NCBI GenBank assembly: GCA_021159445.1
Contig: JAGGRV010000205.1
Span: 1 to 8,510, forward strand
Direction: 5' to 3'
Length of the DNA: 8,510 nt
Source: Deltaproteobacteria bacterium
Lineage (GTDB): Bacteria; Desulfobacterota; Dissulfuribacteria; Dissulfuribacterales; UBA3076
A program made the translations under genes and the position numbers. The notes under the pieces were generated by a model. It was given only the letters and a program-made list of their open reading frames with translations. It did not search any database and had not been told where the DNA came from. The stretch's first letter is position 1; every line of letters starts with the position of its first letter. Of the stretch, positions 1 to 6,758 are shown one piece after another.

Positions 1-226
1 GGGTACGCAGACGTACTCCCTGTACTTCAAGTGCCCGACAACAAAGCAGATGCGGTGCCATGTGAACGCTTACATAGAAACTTAATTGCAAAAGCGGTTC
101 AGTTCAACTGGAGTTTTGACGGCGGCTTTTCACTCCCCATCCTTTAACTTGTGCATTTTGCGGCATTCCATGATCCCTGAAACCTGCTTTTCCTGACCTC
201 CGACACCTGATACCCGCACCATCCTC
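1..226. other. Left-edge region without a confident gene
   Basis: I see no gene I can name here. Plus-strand frame 2 is open from the window edge to a TAA at 83-85 and would encode a 27-residue C-terminal tail (…YSLYFKCPTTKQMRC…); its third codon positions are fairly G/C-rich, as in real genes. Frame 1 is also open from the edge to a TAA at 145-147, so the choice between them is not secure. After these the sequence holds a short odd palindrome (CAGTT-C-AACTG, 100-110) flanked by AAAAGC (90-95) and GCTTTT (125-130), which would make only a weak, AT-rich stem. From about 150 to 226 nothing is recognisable. The upstream gene, if any, lies mostly outside the window. Confidence 0.3.
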
Positions 227-227
227 T

Positions 228-237
228 TGCAATTGCA
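228..237. promoter_or_regulatory. 10-bp palindrome upstream of the carboxylase operon
   Basis: TGCAATTGCA is a perfect inverted repeat 55 bp before the start codon of the biotin carboxylase gene. AT-rich DNA with TATATA/TATAAA (252-259) follows, and TTGCAA (227-232) or TTGCAT (233-238) could act as a -35 element, although spacings of 19 and 15 bp are both off the optimum of 17. A promoter with an overlapping operator is a reasonable guess, but ten bases in AT-rich DNA can be chance. No regulator can be named: the biotin ligase in this operon lacks a DNA-binding domain, so it is not an obvious repressor for the site. Confidence 0.25.
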
Positions 238-280
238 TAGCATTTATGACATATATAAAAATTGTTTTTTCAGGCAAAAA

Positions 281-285
281 AGGAG
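281..285 (+). promoter_or_regulatory. Ribosome binding site fixing the biotin carboxylase start
   Basis: AGGAG lies seven bases before the ATG at 293. The reading frame also has a non-AUG start candidate (TTG) at 227, but it has no Shine-Dalgarno sequence. The extra 22 residues it would add do not resemble the biotin carboxylase N-terminus, which begins shortly before the conserved (I/L)xIANRG segment. The start at 293 is therefore preferred. Confidence 0.8.
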
Positions 286-292
286 TTATTTC

Positions 293-1759
293 ATGGGACG
301 AAAAAATTCAAAGATCGAAAAAATTCTGATTGCGAACCGGGGGGTTACTGCCGTCCGGATCATGCACACATGCCGCGACAGAAAGATACCCACAACCGCA
401 GTCTACAGCACACCTGATCGTCTCTCACTCCATGTCATGGTGGGTGACTCGGCTGTCCATATTGGAGAAGCACCCCCTGCAGAGTCATATCTGAATATGG
501 AAAAGATGATTGAAGCCGCCCTGACAAGCGGTGCCAATGCCATTCACCCTGGATGGGGATTTTTGGCGGAAAATGCCAAATTTGCCAAAATGGTAACCGA
601 TTCCGGGCTTATATGGGTAGGCCCATCTTCCGAGGTCATCAAGTCCATGGGAGATAAAATCGAGGCGAAAAAGATCGCCGTTCGGGCAAATGTGCCAACC
701 ATACCCGGAATTACTGATGTAACGGATATCGACCAGATCAAGGCGTGGATGAAAAATGATGCCGTTGCCTTTCCTGTCTTCATCAAAGCGGCTGCAGGTG
801 GCGGAGGCAAAGGAATGGTCAAAGTGGAGTCCGAGCAGGAACTTTCCACCGCATTGAACCAGGCACGTTCCGAGGCAAAAAAATCCTTTGGCAACGATAA
901 GCTTCTTGCTGAAAAATATATTGAGAAGGGCCGCCACATTGAGGTGCAGATAGTCGCGGACCAGCATGGAGACACCTTCCACCTGTTTGAACGCGAATGC
1001 ACCCTTCAGAGAAGAAATCAGAAAATTATAGAAGAAGCTCCTTCTCCATCCATAGGCGATAATATCAGAAAAGAGATCTGCTTTACTGCAACCCGCCTCA
1101 TGCGGGAAATAGGATATGCAACGGCTGGAACGGTAGAGTTCATTTTCGACTCATCAACCAATAACTTTTATTTCCTGGAGGTCAACACGCGCCTGCAGGT
1201 AGAACATGGGATAACGGAGCTCATTACAGGCATGGACATAGTTGGTCTCATGCTCGACGCAGCTGAAGGAAAGAAATTTTCATTCAAACAGGAAGATATC
1301 GTTCCCAACAGGTGGGCGCTTGAGGTCCGGATCAACGCCGAGGACCCCAGGACATTCAGTCCATCCTTCGGACCGATTTCACGCCTCCAGATCCCGCAAG
1401 GCCCAGGAGTCAGGATTTCACCGGGTGTCTACGAAGGCGCAGATATTCCGCCATACTATGACTCCCTCTTTATGCTGATGATGACCGCCGGTCCGAACCG
1501 GGATTCGGCAATACGGACAATGGACCGGATACTCAGCAGGAATCTGCGGATTGAAGGGATCAAGACCCTTGCCCCCCTCCTTTTGAGTATTATCCGGCAC
1601 GAAGCGTTTAAAAAAGGGGAGTTCTCCACCAGATTTATCGAAGACCATATGGATGAACTGGTCTCCATGTTCAAGGAAAAGGACAGCGAAGACGAAGTCC
1701 TTAAAATTGCAAAATTCGTTGCTGAAATCTCAGCACTCGGACCACAGGGTTGGATGTAG
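293..1759 (+). CDS. pycA: Biotin carboxylase subunit of a two-subunit (pyruvate-type) carboxylase
   Basis: This 488-residue protein carboxylates biotin on the carrier domain of the next gene, using ATP and bicarbonate. The fold is seen in order: N-terminal domain with LIANRG (12-17) and HPGWGFLAEN (85-94), ATP-grasp with glycine loop GGGGKG (169-174), and the C-terminal domain to about 450. Residues matching E. coli AccC catalytic positions are present: Lys244 (AccC K238), Glu296 and Asn298 (metal and ATP), Arg300 (R292), Glu304 (E296) and Arg346 (R338). Three usually invariant spots differ: NRGE(I)A is NRGVTA, QRRHQK is QRRNQK (Asn242), and QVEHPVTE is QVEHGITE (Gly306). Length fits AccC/PycA (about 450-500). 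The stop codon overlaps the ribosome binding site of the next gene, nine bases away, so the two are translated together. It could also be called accC, but the pyruvate-carboxylase-type partner favours a 2-oxo-acid carboxylase. Confidence 0.9.
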   Translation: MGRKNSKIEKILIANRGVTAVRIMHTCRDRKIPTTAVYSTPDRLSLHVMVGDSAVHIGEAPPAESYLNMEKMIEAALTSGANAIHPGWGFLAENAKFAKMVTDSGLIWVGPSSEVIKSMGDKIEAKKIAVRANVPTIPGITDVTDIDQIKAWMKNDAVAFPVFIKAAAGGGGKGMVKVESEQELSTALNQARSEAKKSFGNDKLLAEKYIEKGRHIEVQIVADQHGDTFHLFERECTLQRRNQKIIEEAPSPSIGDNIRKEICFTATRLMREIGYATAGTVEFIFDSSTNNFYFLEVNTRLQVEHGITELITGMDIVGLMLDAAEGKKFSFKQEDIVPNRWALEVRINAEDPRTFSPSFGPISRLQIPQGPGVRISPGVYEGADIPPYYDSLFMLMMTAGPNRDSAIRTMDRILSRNLRIEGIKTLAPLLLSIIRHEAFKKGEFSTRFIEDHMDELVSMFKEKDSEDEVLKIAKFVAEISALGPQGWM

Positions 1760-1768
1760 GATAAAACC

Positions 1769-3781
1769 ATGAAAAATTACGTACGACCGGGGATGAGCCC
1801 GGGTGATATCGTCTCAAAAATTCGTTCACTTGATGGCGTCATGCTGACCTGCACGGGCATGCGTGACGCAGGACAATCCGACTTCAAGAACAGGCACCGC
1901 ATTCATGATCTTGCAAAGCTTGCACCCTATTATGAAAAGATGAATCTCTTCAGTTCAGAGTGTCACGGAGGTGCACGATGGCATGTAGGGATCATGAACA
2001 GAAGGGAGAGCCCGTTCAAGGAGATTGAAATCCTCAGGGAAACAATGCCCAGTGTGCTGCTTCAGACGCTTATTAGGGAAACGAACCTCTGGGGATACCG
2101 CCCCTACCCGAAAAACGTCATCGAATATGTGGTGAAGGAAGTAGACATAGACGTCTGGCGATGCTTCTCCTTCCTTAACGACATCAGGAATATGCGGTCT
2201 GTTGCCGAGGTGGTGATGAAGCGAGAACGGCTCTTTCAGCCTGCGATCTCCTTCACCCAGGCGGACTGGACCACCAACGAATACTATCTGGGATGCGTAG
2301 ATGATATTGTTGACCTGTGCGCCGGAACCGACGAAATCATCCTCTGCATCAAGGATATGGCCGGTGTGGGAAGTCCCGCACGCATCAGGAGCCTGGTTGA
2401 CGCCATCAAACAAAAATATCCTGATCTTGTTGTGCAGTATCATCGTCATGCAACAGACGGCCTCGCGCTTCCCGCTCTCCTTGCATCTGCCGAGGCGGGC
2501 GCTCAGATAATCGACGTCGAAGAGGATTCACTTACCCGATTCTACGGACAGGCGCCAATCCTCGGAGTCCAGGCATTTCTCGAAGAATCTGGGATCAAGG
2601 TCCATCTCGACCGTGAGCAGACAGAGCTTGCGGTCCAGAAGGTCCGTGAGTGGATAGGTCATTATGAGTGGGCCGAATCACCATTCAAAGGATTCGATCA
2701 TACGGTCACTTCCCACAAGATGCCAGGCGGGGCTTTCCCCAGCTCCTTTGAGCAGGCGGGAAAAGGCGGGTTCCTTCACCTGATGCCCGACATTCTCAGG
2801 ATCATGTCCCTCTACAACAAAATCGTCAAATACTTCGACGTGACCCCGGGATCCCAGATAACCTGGGTTACATGCAGCGGAATCGTCAACATGTACGCTA
2901 AAGAAGGCGGAGAATCCGGGGTCAAACACATCACCGGACTCCTCACAAAATTTGTCGAGGGGAAAAAACAGGATATGAGCGCCATGAGCAAAGAGGAGCA
3001 GAAGGAGCTTCTCACCCTTTTCAGAAAAGCTCCCGGCGACTTCAAGAACTTGCTCCTTGGCGGCTACGGAAAGCTTCCCATGGGCTGGCCCGATGAATGG
3101 GTCTACCAGAGCGCCTTCGGCGACGAGTGGAAGGAGATGATGGCAAAAAGGAAGGAACTCTCTCCTCTCGATTCCCTGGAAGATGATGATCTCAACAGGA
3201 TCAGTGCCGAACTTACCGATCATTTAGAAAGGGCACCAACGGAGGAAGAGTTTATTCTCTACCTCATGCATCCGAAGGACGCCCTCCTGATGGTTGACTT
3301 CGTGGAAAAATACGGTGAGGCCCCGCTTGTTCTTCCCACCGATGTATGGCGGGAAGGGCTCAAGAATCCCGGCGACAAGGTGGATTTCGATCTTTGGGGC
3401 AAACCCTACACCATAGAGCTCGCTTCAGTGGGCGCTGAACATGAAGGACACATCCATGTGGTCATGCGTGTAAACAACAAGACAAGGGTCTACTCCGTTG
3501 ATACCCCTAGGGCCAAAAAGGTTGAAATCAGAATAGCCTCCGGGAAAAACGAAATCAGTGCTCCCATCAATGGAAATGTTTGGCGGATCGGAAACCCCAG
3601 GCGCGGAGCGCTCAAGATTGGCGACATTGTTCACAAGGGCGAGGAAATTGCCAATCTCGAGGCCATGAAGATGGAAAATGCGATCCTTTCTCCCTACGAT
3701 GGGCATGTGGAGGAAATCTGTGTCAAATTGAATGCGTCCGTTGTTGAAAAACAACTGTTGTTTGTTCTGAAAAAAACATAA
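1769..3781 (+). CDS. pycB: Carboxyltransferase plus biotin-carrier subunit, pyruvate carboxylase subunit B-like
   Basis: This 670-residue protein moves CO2 from biotin to a 2-oxo acid, probably pyruvate. A DRE-TIM-like carboxyltransferase barrel (about 20-330) keeps the metal site known from transcarboxylase 5S and pyruvate carboxylase: Asp33 (RDAGQS), Lys195 (IKDMAG, the lysine that is carbamylated) and His225/His227 (YHRH). Gln36 and Arg103 match pyruvate-binding residues. A conserved pyruvate-carboxylase helical and linker domain follows (about 330-590; KYGEAPLVLPT), then a biotinyl domain with EAMKMEN, biotin on Lys634, 36 residues from the end. Departures from consensus: RDAHQS has Gly35 for His, WGGATFD reads HGGARWH, and MPGGQYTN reads MPGGAFPS, putting Pro324 where the catalytic Thr/Ser normally sits. 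It starts nine bases after pycA (AGGA at 1758-1761). No sodium-pump oadB/oadG genes are nearby, which argues against oxaloacetate decarboxylase. A 2-oxoglutarate carboxylase is another possibility. Confidence 0.85.
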   Translation: MKNYVRPGMSPGDIVSKIRSLDGVMLTCTGMRDAGQSDFKNRHRIHDLAKLAPYYEKMNLFSSECHGGARWHVGIMNRRESPFKEIEILRETMPSVLLQTLIRETNLWGYRPYPKNVIEYVVKEVDIDVWRCFSFLNDIRNMRSVAEVVMKRERLFQPAISFTQADWTTNEYYLGCVDDIVDLCAGTDEIILCIKDMAGVGSPARIRSLVDAIKQKYPDLVVQYHRHATDGLALPALLASAEAGAQIIDVEEDSLTRFYGQAPILGVQAFLEESGIKVHLDREQTELAVQKVREWIGHYEWAESPFKGFDHTVTSHKMPGGAFPSSFEQAGKGGFLHLMPDILRIMSLYNKIVKYFDVTPGSQITWVTCSGIVNMYAKEGGESGVKHITGLLTKFVEGKKQDMSAMSKEEQKELLTLFRKAPGDFKNLLLGGYGKLPMGWPDEWVYQSAFGDEWKEMMAKRKELSPLDSLEDDDLNRISAELTDHLERAPTEEEFILYLMHPKDALLMVDFVEKYGEAPLVLPTDVWREGLKNPGDKVDFDLWGKPYTIELASVGAEHEGHIHVVMRVNNKTRVYSVDTPRAKKVEIRIASGKNEISAPINGNVWRIGNPRRGALKIGDIVHKGEEIANLEAMKMENAILSPYDGHVEEICVKLNASVVEKQLLFVLKKT

Positions 3782-3798
3782 TTATTCCCTCTACAGCC

Positions 3799-4587
3799 AT
3801 GAAACATCCCCTCTCACATAGAATCAGGCCCCTGAACACACACCGCAAGCATGTGGGGCTGTCGCTTCTTCTACTCAAAGAAGCCCATTCTACCAATTCC
3901 TTACTGCTCGATGACCACGAACTTCTCAGCCAAAAGGGTCTTGTTGTTCTCGCTGACCGGCAGACCGCCGGTAGAGGACGAAAGAACCGAACATGGGAAA
4001 GCGGCTCGAACCGTCATCTTTTTGCTTCCGCTGTTCTCCATCCCGTTCTTCCCCAGAGGCTCTTTCCCGCCATCACCCTCCTTGCAGGCCTTTCTGTGTT
4101 CAGGGCGCTCTCTGCCCTGGATATAGAAGGACTCAGCATAAAATGGCCAAACGATGTCCTAATACAAGGAAAAAAGGTCTGCGGAATTCTCTGTGAATCC
4201 AAAAAGGTCGGAAATACCCTTTTCATGGTACTGGGAATCGGCCTGAATATTGAAGGCGACGCATCCCAGTTCTCTTGTGATCTTCGCGATAAGGTCACAA
4301 CGATCCACCACGAAACCGGGAAAGCCGTCAGTCGGGACATCCTTCTCGATCAGATCCTTTCAGAACTGGATATGCTGATAACAAACGCCTATGACGGAAA
4401 AACCGCATCTCTTTTTGCTGAGTGGGAGCGGTGTTCAAGCTCTCTTGGAAGAAAGGTTCGCTTCGAGCATGAAGGGATGGTGATGCAGGGAAGCATCAGC
4501 GGCCTTGCTTCCTCGGGCACCCTTCTGGTAAAACGAGATAATGCCGAGGTAACCGAGGTGCTCTCCGGGGAAATCATCTACCTGTAA
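3799..4587 (+). CDS. birA: Biotin-protein ligase, monofunctional (no DNA-binding domain)
   Basis: The 262-residue enzyme makes biotinyl-5'-AMP from biotin and ATP and attaches biotin to the carrier lysine, here presumably Lys634 of the preceding gene product. Family motifs appear in order: STN (31-33), QTAGRGRKNRTWES (55-68, nucleotide and biotin loop), KWPNDV (115-120), K126-V-C-GILCE (126-133, with the catalytic lysine) and GIGLNI, followed by a C-terminal SH3-like domain (about 214-262). Only some 30 residues precede STN, so the N-terminal winged helix of bifunctional E. coli BirA is absent, and this protein is unlikely to repress biotin genes. It starts 17 bases after pycB without a visible Shine-Dalgarno sequence, so it may rely on translational coupling and the exact start is uncertain; GTG at 3853 would also keep every motif. 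Confidence 0.9.
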   Translation: MKHPLSHRIRPLNTHRKHVGLSLLLLKEAHSTNSLLLDDHELLSQKGLVVLADRQTAGRGRKNRTWESGSNRHLFASAVLHPVLPQRLFPAITLLAGLSVFRALSALDIEGLSIKWPNDVLIQGKKVCGILCESKKVGNTLFMVLGIGLNIEGDASQFSCDLRDKVTTIHHETGKAVSRDILLDQILSELDMLITNAYDGKTASLFAEWERCSSSLGRKVRFEHEGMVMQGSISGLASSGTLLVKRDNAEVTEVLSGEIIYL

Positions 4588-4642
4588 TTCCGTATTCAGA
4601 CCCTGCGCAATCTTTGACAATTCATCCGGAACTGTCTGGCAA
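4588..4642. other. Convergent intergenic gap, no clear terminator
   Basis: These 55 bases separate the plus-strand biotin ligase gene from the minus-strand rubredoxin-GltS gene. One short imperfect hairpin is visible (CCGGA-ACTG-TCTGG, with a G·U pair) but no run of T follows on either strand. Transcription from the two sides either ends by another mechanism or runs into the opposing gene. Confidence 0.4.
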
Positions 4643-6058
4643 TCAGGCCCTTTTGTAACCCCTTTCACCAGAAACATGTTCAATCTCCGTGTAGCTGGAT
4701 ATCTCCGAATTTGTCGTGCAAAGATCATGGATCGAAAGCCCGTGAACATTGTTATTGCCGGTCAACCTGGCAAAATTTTTGAGTTCTTCAGTAGAGACCC
4801 GTAAGAAATTTTCCAGTCTCTTAGCCGACTCATCAATGTTGCACATTCCTCTCAATTCGGGATCCTGAGTCGTAATCCCGGTAGGACATCTTCCCGTGTT
4901 ACAGGTTCTATACTGCTGACATCCGCAGGCCATCAAGGCGGAGGTCCCAATCGCAACCGCATCTGCTCCTAGGGCAAGGGCCTTTGCAAAATCCGAAGAG
5001 ATCCTCAGTCCACCTGTGATAACCAGAGAGACATCTGTAGCTCCCCTCTCCTTAAGGAACTTTCCTGCCCGATATAATGCAAAAATCGAGGGAACAGATG
5101 TCGCAGCCTTGATGAATTTGGGCGCCGCACCTGTTCCACCGGGACGTCCGTCGATGGTAATGAAGTCCGGTTCCGCATACAAAGCCACATCCAGATCCGC
5201 TTCCACGTTCCCTGCCGCAAACTTGATCCCGATCGGTTTGCCTTCAGAAACTTTCCTCAACCAATCAACTTTCTTCTTTAGATCATCTCTGTTTTTGATA
5301 TCTTCAAAATTGGAAGGACTTATGATGTCGAATCCTTCGTTGACCCCTCTAATTTTCGCTATCTCCTTTGTCACTTTTTCCGCCGGCAAGTATCCACCCA
5401 TTCCCGGTTTTACCGATTGCCCAATCTTGATTTCAACGGCGTCCGCCCTTTTCAGATTATCTTCAGTGACGCTGTACTTGTTTGGTACATATTCAAAAAT
5501 ATACTTGTACGCATTTTCCATGGATTCCGGCAGGATTCCTCCTTCGCCGGAGCACATTGCGGTTTTTACTGCGGCGCTCCCTTTTGCCAATGCGATTTTG
5601 GCCTCTCTCGAAAGGGCGCCAAACGACATGTGTGTAATATAAATGGGCGTATCAATAATCAGCGGCTTTCTTGCCTTAGGCCCGATTATCGTCTTCGTGT
5701 TAACCGGCTCATCATGATTCAACGGTATTTTTGCAAGTTGAGCCCCTTTGACAAGTATCTCATCCCATGACAAGGTTGGTCTCTCTGTCCTCATGGGCTC
5801 GATGATGGAGTTGCCTGTTTCGGATATTTTATGGATATCCGCCATGTAGCCTTCCGGTTCGGGTATTCTCCAGGATTCATCCCGATAGCCAGGCCTGTCA
5901 GACGCTGGCATAGTGGCTATATCTTGAACTAACCTATAATAGGATTTGCCGGATCCGCACTCGGGACATATCCAATTGTCAGGGAGATCATCCCATTTTA
6001 CGCCCTCTTTTTCCTCGTCGTAAATTGTATCACACACTTCACATTTATAGATAGCCAT
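4643..6058 (-). CDS. Rubredoxin domain fused to glutamate-synthase-type FMN/Fe-S domain
   Basis: This 471-residue protein begins with a rubredoxin domain (1-45; CEVC at 6-9 and CPEC at 31-34, with the typical WDDLPDNW between them). After a linker comes a glutamate synthase central/FMN domain (about 90-440): MSFGALS (144-150), SGEGG (170-174), KPGMGGYLPAEKVT (217-230) and FMN-phosphate loop GGTGAAP (307-313). Cys380, Cys386 and Cys391 have the C-x5-C-x4-C spacing of the GOGAT 3Fe-4S cluster, followed by PTGITTQ. There is no glutaminase domain and no gltD-like reductase nearby, so it cannot be a classical ammonia-channelling glutamate synthase; the substrate is unknown. The rubredoxin could feed electrons to the Fe-S/FMN centre. 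The ATG at 6058 is chosen because GGAG (6070-6067) precedes it by eight bases and the rubredoxin fold begins there; a longer frame to 6130 adds repeat-derived sequence. Last gene of the minus-strand group. Confidence 0.88.
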   Translation of the reverse strand: MAIYKCEVCDTIYDEEKEGVKWDDLPDNWICPECGSGKSYYRLVQDIATMPASDRPGYRDESWRIPEPEGYMADIHKISETGNSIIEPMRTERPTLSWDEILVKGAQLAKIPLNHDEPVNTKTIIGPKARKPLIIDTPIYITHMSFGALSREAKIALAKGSAAVKTAMCSGEGGILPESMENAYKYIFEYVPNKYSVTEDNLKRADAVEIKIGQSVKPGMGGYLPAEKVTKEIAKIRGVNEGFDIISPSNFEDIKNRDDLKKKVDWLRKVSEGKPIGIKFAAGNVEADLDVALYAEPDFITIDGRPGGTGAAPKFIKAATSVPSIFALYRAGKFLKERGATDVSLVITGGLRISSDFAKALALGADAVAIGTSALMACGCQQYRTCNTGRCPTGITTQDPELRGMCNIDESAKRLENFLRVSTEELKNFARLTGNNNVHGLSIHDLCTTNSEISSYTEIEHVSGERGYKRA

Positions 6059-6066
6059 TATCCTAT

Positions 6067-6070
6067 CTCC
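6067..6070 (-). promoter_or_regulatory. Ribosome binding site fixing the rubredoxin-GltS start
   Basis: Read on the minus strand this is GGAG, eight bases before the ATG at 6058-6056. It decides between that start and a codon 24 residues upstream at 6130, whose coding sequence would run through the octamer-repeat hairpin and has no comparable binding site. Confidence 0.65.
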
Positions 6071-6098
6071 AAAGATCTTCTTGCGGTATAAACTTCGT

Positions 6099-6130
6099 CG
6101 AGTGGTTGAGTAGTCAAATAGTTCAACCAC
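6099..6130. repeat. Octamer repeat YRARTRGT with internal hairpin
   Basis: Three direct octamers lie end to end: CGAGTGGT (6099-6106), TGAGTAGT (6107-6114) and the decayed CAAATAGT (6115-6122). They are followed by TCAACCAC (6123-6130), which is the exact reverse complement of GTGGTTGA (6102-6109), so the transcript could form an 8-bp stem with a 13-base loop. The element sits between the rubrerythrin-like and rubredoxin-GltS genes, and a related copy in the opposite orientation lies at 6730-6745. The role is unknown; a repeat remnant or an intercistronic RNA hairpin are both possible. Confidence 0.6.
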
Positions 6131-6139
6131 AAAGTCATT

Positions 6140-6652
6140 TCATCCCCGTTCCAAGAGTTTTTTTCGCAACCCGGATAGAAGTCTTATATGCCCCATTTCT
6201 TCCCTTATAATCTTGTCAATCTTGTCCTTTCCAGATTTTGCCGGAACCAATTCCTTCATTCCCAAGTAAAAAACAATCGATTCCTTCTCAAGACTGATGG
6301 CTGCCCAAAGAATCTTTGTTATTTTTTCTTGTTCAGTCAAATCCTCGGACAGGATGAAAGCCTCCTCTTCCTCCTTGACAAACACCTGGAGGTCCGCCAG
6401 CGCTCGCAGATAAAGAGCCGCTTCTCCTTCCGGATCGAAAACCGTAGGTTCTCGTTCCTTATCCGCCAGATCGGCCCTCATGGATGCAAAAACCTTTTCA
6501 TGTTCAGCTTCCATGGCAGCTAGATCGAGAAAGAGAATACGGACTGAGGAATCTGATATATTTTCAGCCGCTTCGCGGTAAAACCTCACCCCGTTTCTTT
6601 CAATTTGTTCCGCCATTCCAAATACTTCATCTGCATTGAAATCGTAACTCAT
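6140..6652 (-). CDS. Rubrerythrin-like di-iron ferritin-fold protein, no rubredoxin domain
   Basis: The 170-residue protein is an all-helical ferritin-like four-helix bundle. The di-iron ligands can be read in order: Glu18 in helix 1 (QIERNGVRFY), Glu48-x-x-His51 (EAEH) in helix 2, Glu122 in helix 3 (SLEKESIVFY) and Glu152-x-x-His155 (EMGH) in helix 4. This is the rubrerythrin pattern, in which the centre reduces hydrogen peroxide and sometimes oxygen in the cytoplasm of anaerobes. Classical rubrerythrins carry a C-terminal rubredoxin domain; this one ends at LLERG just after helix 4. Its electron donor may be the rubredoxin domain of the next gene or the cysteine-rich protein before it, which is inference. 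Minus-strand AGGAG lies six bases before the ATG. It is 106 bases after the cysteine-rich gene and 81 before the rubredoxin-GltS gene. Loss of a ligand is not seen, so activity is plausible; the substrate is not proven. Confidence 0.87.
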   Translation of the reverse strand: MSYDFNADEVFGMAEQIERNGVRFYREAAENISDSSVRILFLDLAAMEAEHEKVFASMRADLADKEREPTVFDPEGEAALYLRALADLQVFVKEEEEAFILSEDLTEQEKITKILWAAISLEKESIVFYLGMKELVPAKSGKDKIDKIIREEMGHIRLLSGLRKKLLERG

Positions 6653-6729
6653 AGTATACTCCTTTACTTTTGAGCCTTTTGCAAAACTCTATCTCTAGTC
6701 GGAACTGTTGTTCCTGCGACCACGGATTA

Positions 6730-6745
6730 ACTACTCGACCACTCA
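6730..6745. repeat. Second octamer-repeat patch, inverted relative to the first
   Basis: On the minus strand this reads TGAGTGGT-CGAGTAGT, two copies of the octamer YGAGTRGT. The 15 bases 6730-6744 are the reverse complement of 6100-6114 with one mismatch. The two patches therefore form an inverted pair around the rubrerythrin-like gene, about 620 bp apart. The patch sits in the 106-base gap after the cysteine-rich gene. Confidence 0.6.
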
Positions 6746-6758
6746 ACGACCTGATGAC

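Noticed and set aside
90..130. Rho-independent terminator for an upstream gene
   Set aside because: The outer stem AAAAGC/GCTTTT has only two G-C pairs and is separated from the inner palindrome by unpaired bases; the T-run is part of the stem.
2678..3223. Long open frames antisense to the carboxyltransferase and rubredoxin-GltS genes
   Set aside because: Their translations show no domain or motif, and they overlap strongly supported genes on the other strand; they are by-products of codon bias.
1769..3781. Sodium-pumping oxaloacetate decarboxylase alpha subunit (oadA)
   Set aside because: The domain order is shared, but a biotin carboxylase gene lies directly upstream and no oadB or oadG membrane subunits are present, which fits an ATP-dependent carboxylase better.
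4643..6058. True glutamate synthase large subunit (gltB)
   Set aside because: The glutaminase domain and beta-helix domain are missing, the length is about one third of GltB, and no small subunit is adjacent.
6677..6686. TTTTGCAAAA palindrome as a peroxide- or iron-regulator operator before the rubrerythrin-like gene
   Set aside because: It is too short and AT-rich to distinguish from chance, and it does not match a known PerR or Fur box.
6701..6714. GGAAC-TGTT-GTTCC hairpin as terminator after the cysteine-rich gene
   Set aside because: The stem has only five pairs and no T-run follows on the minus strand.
6099..6745. CRISPR array
   Set aside because: Repeat units are only eight bases, adjoin each other without spacers, and the two patches have opposite orientation.
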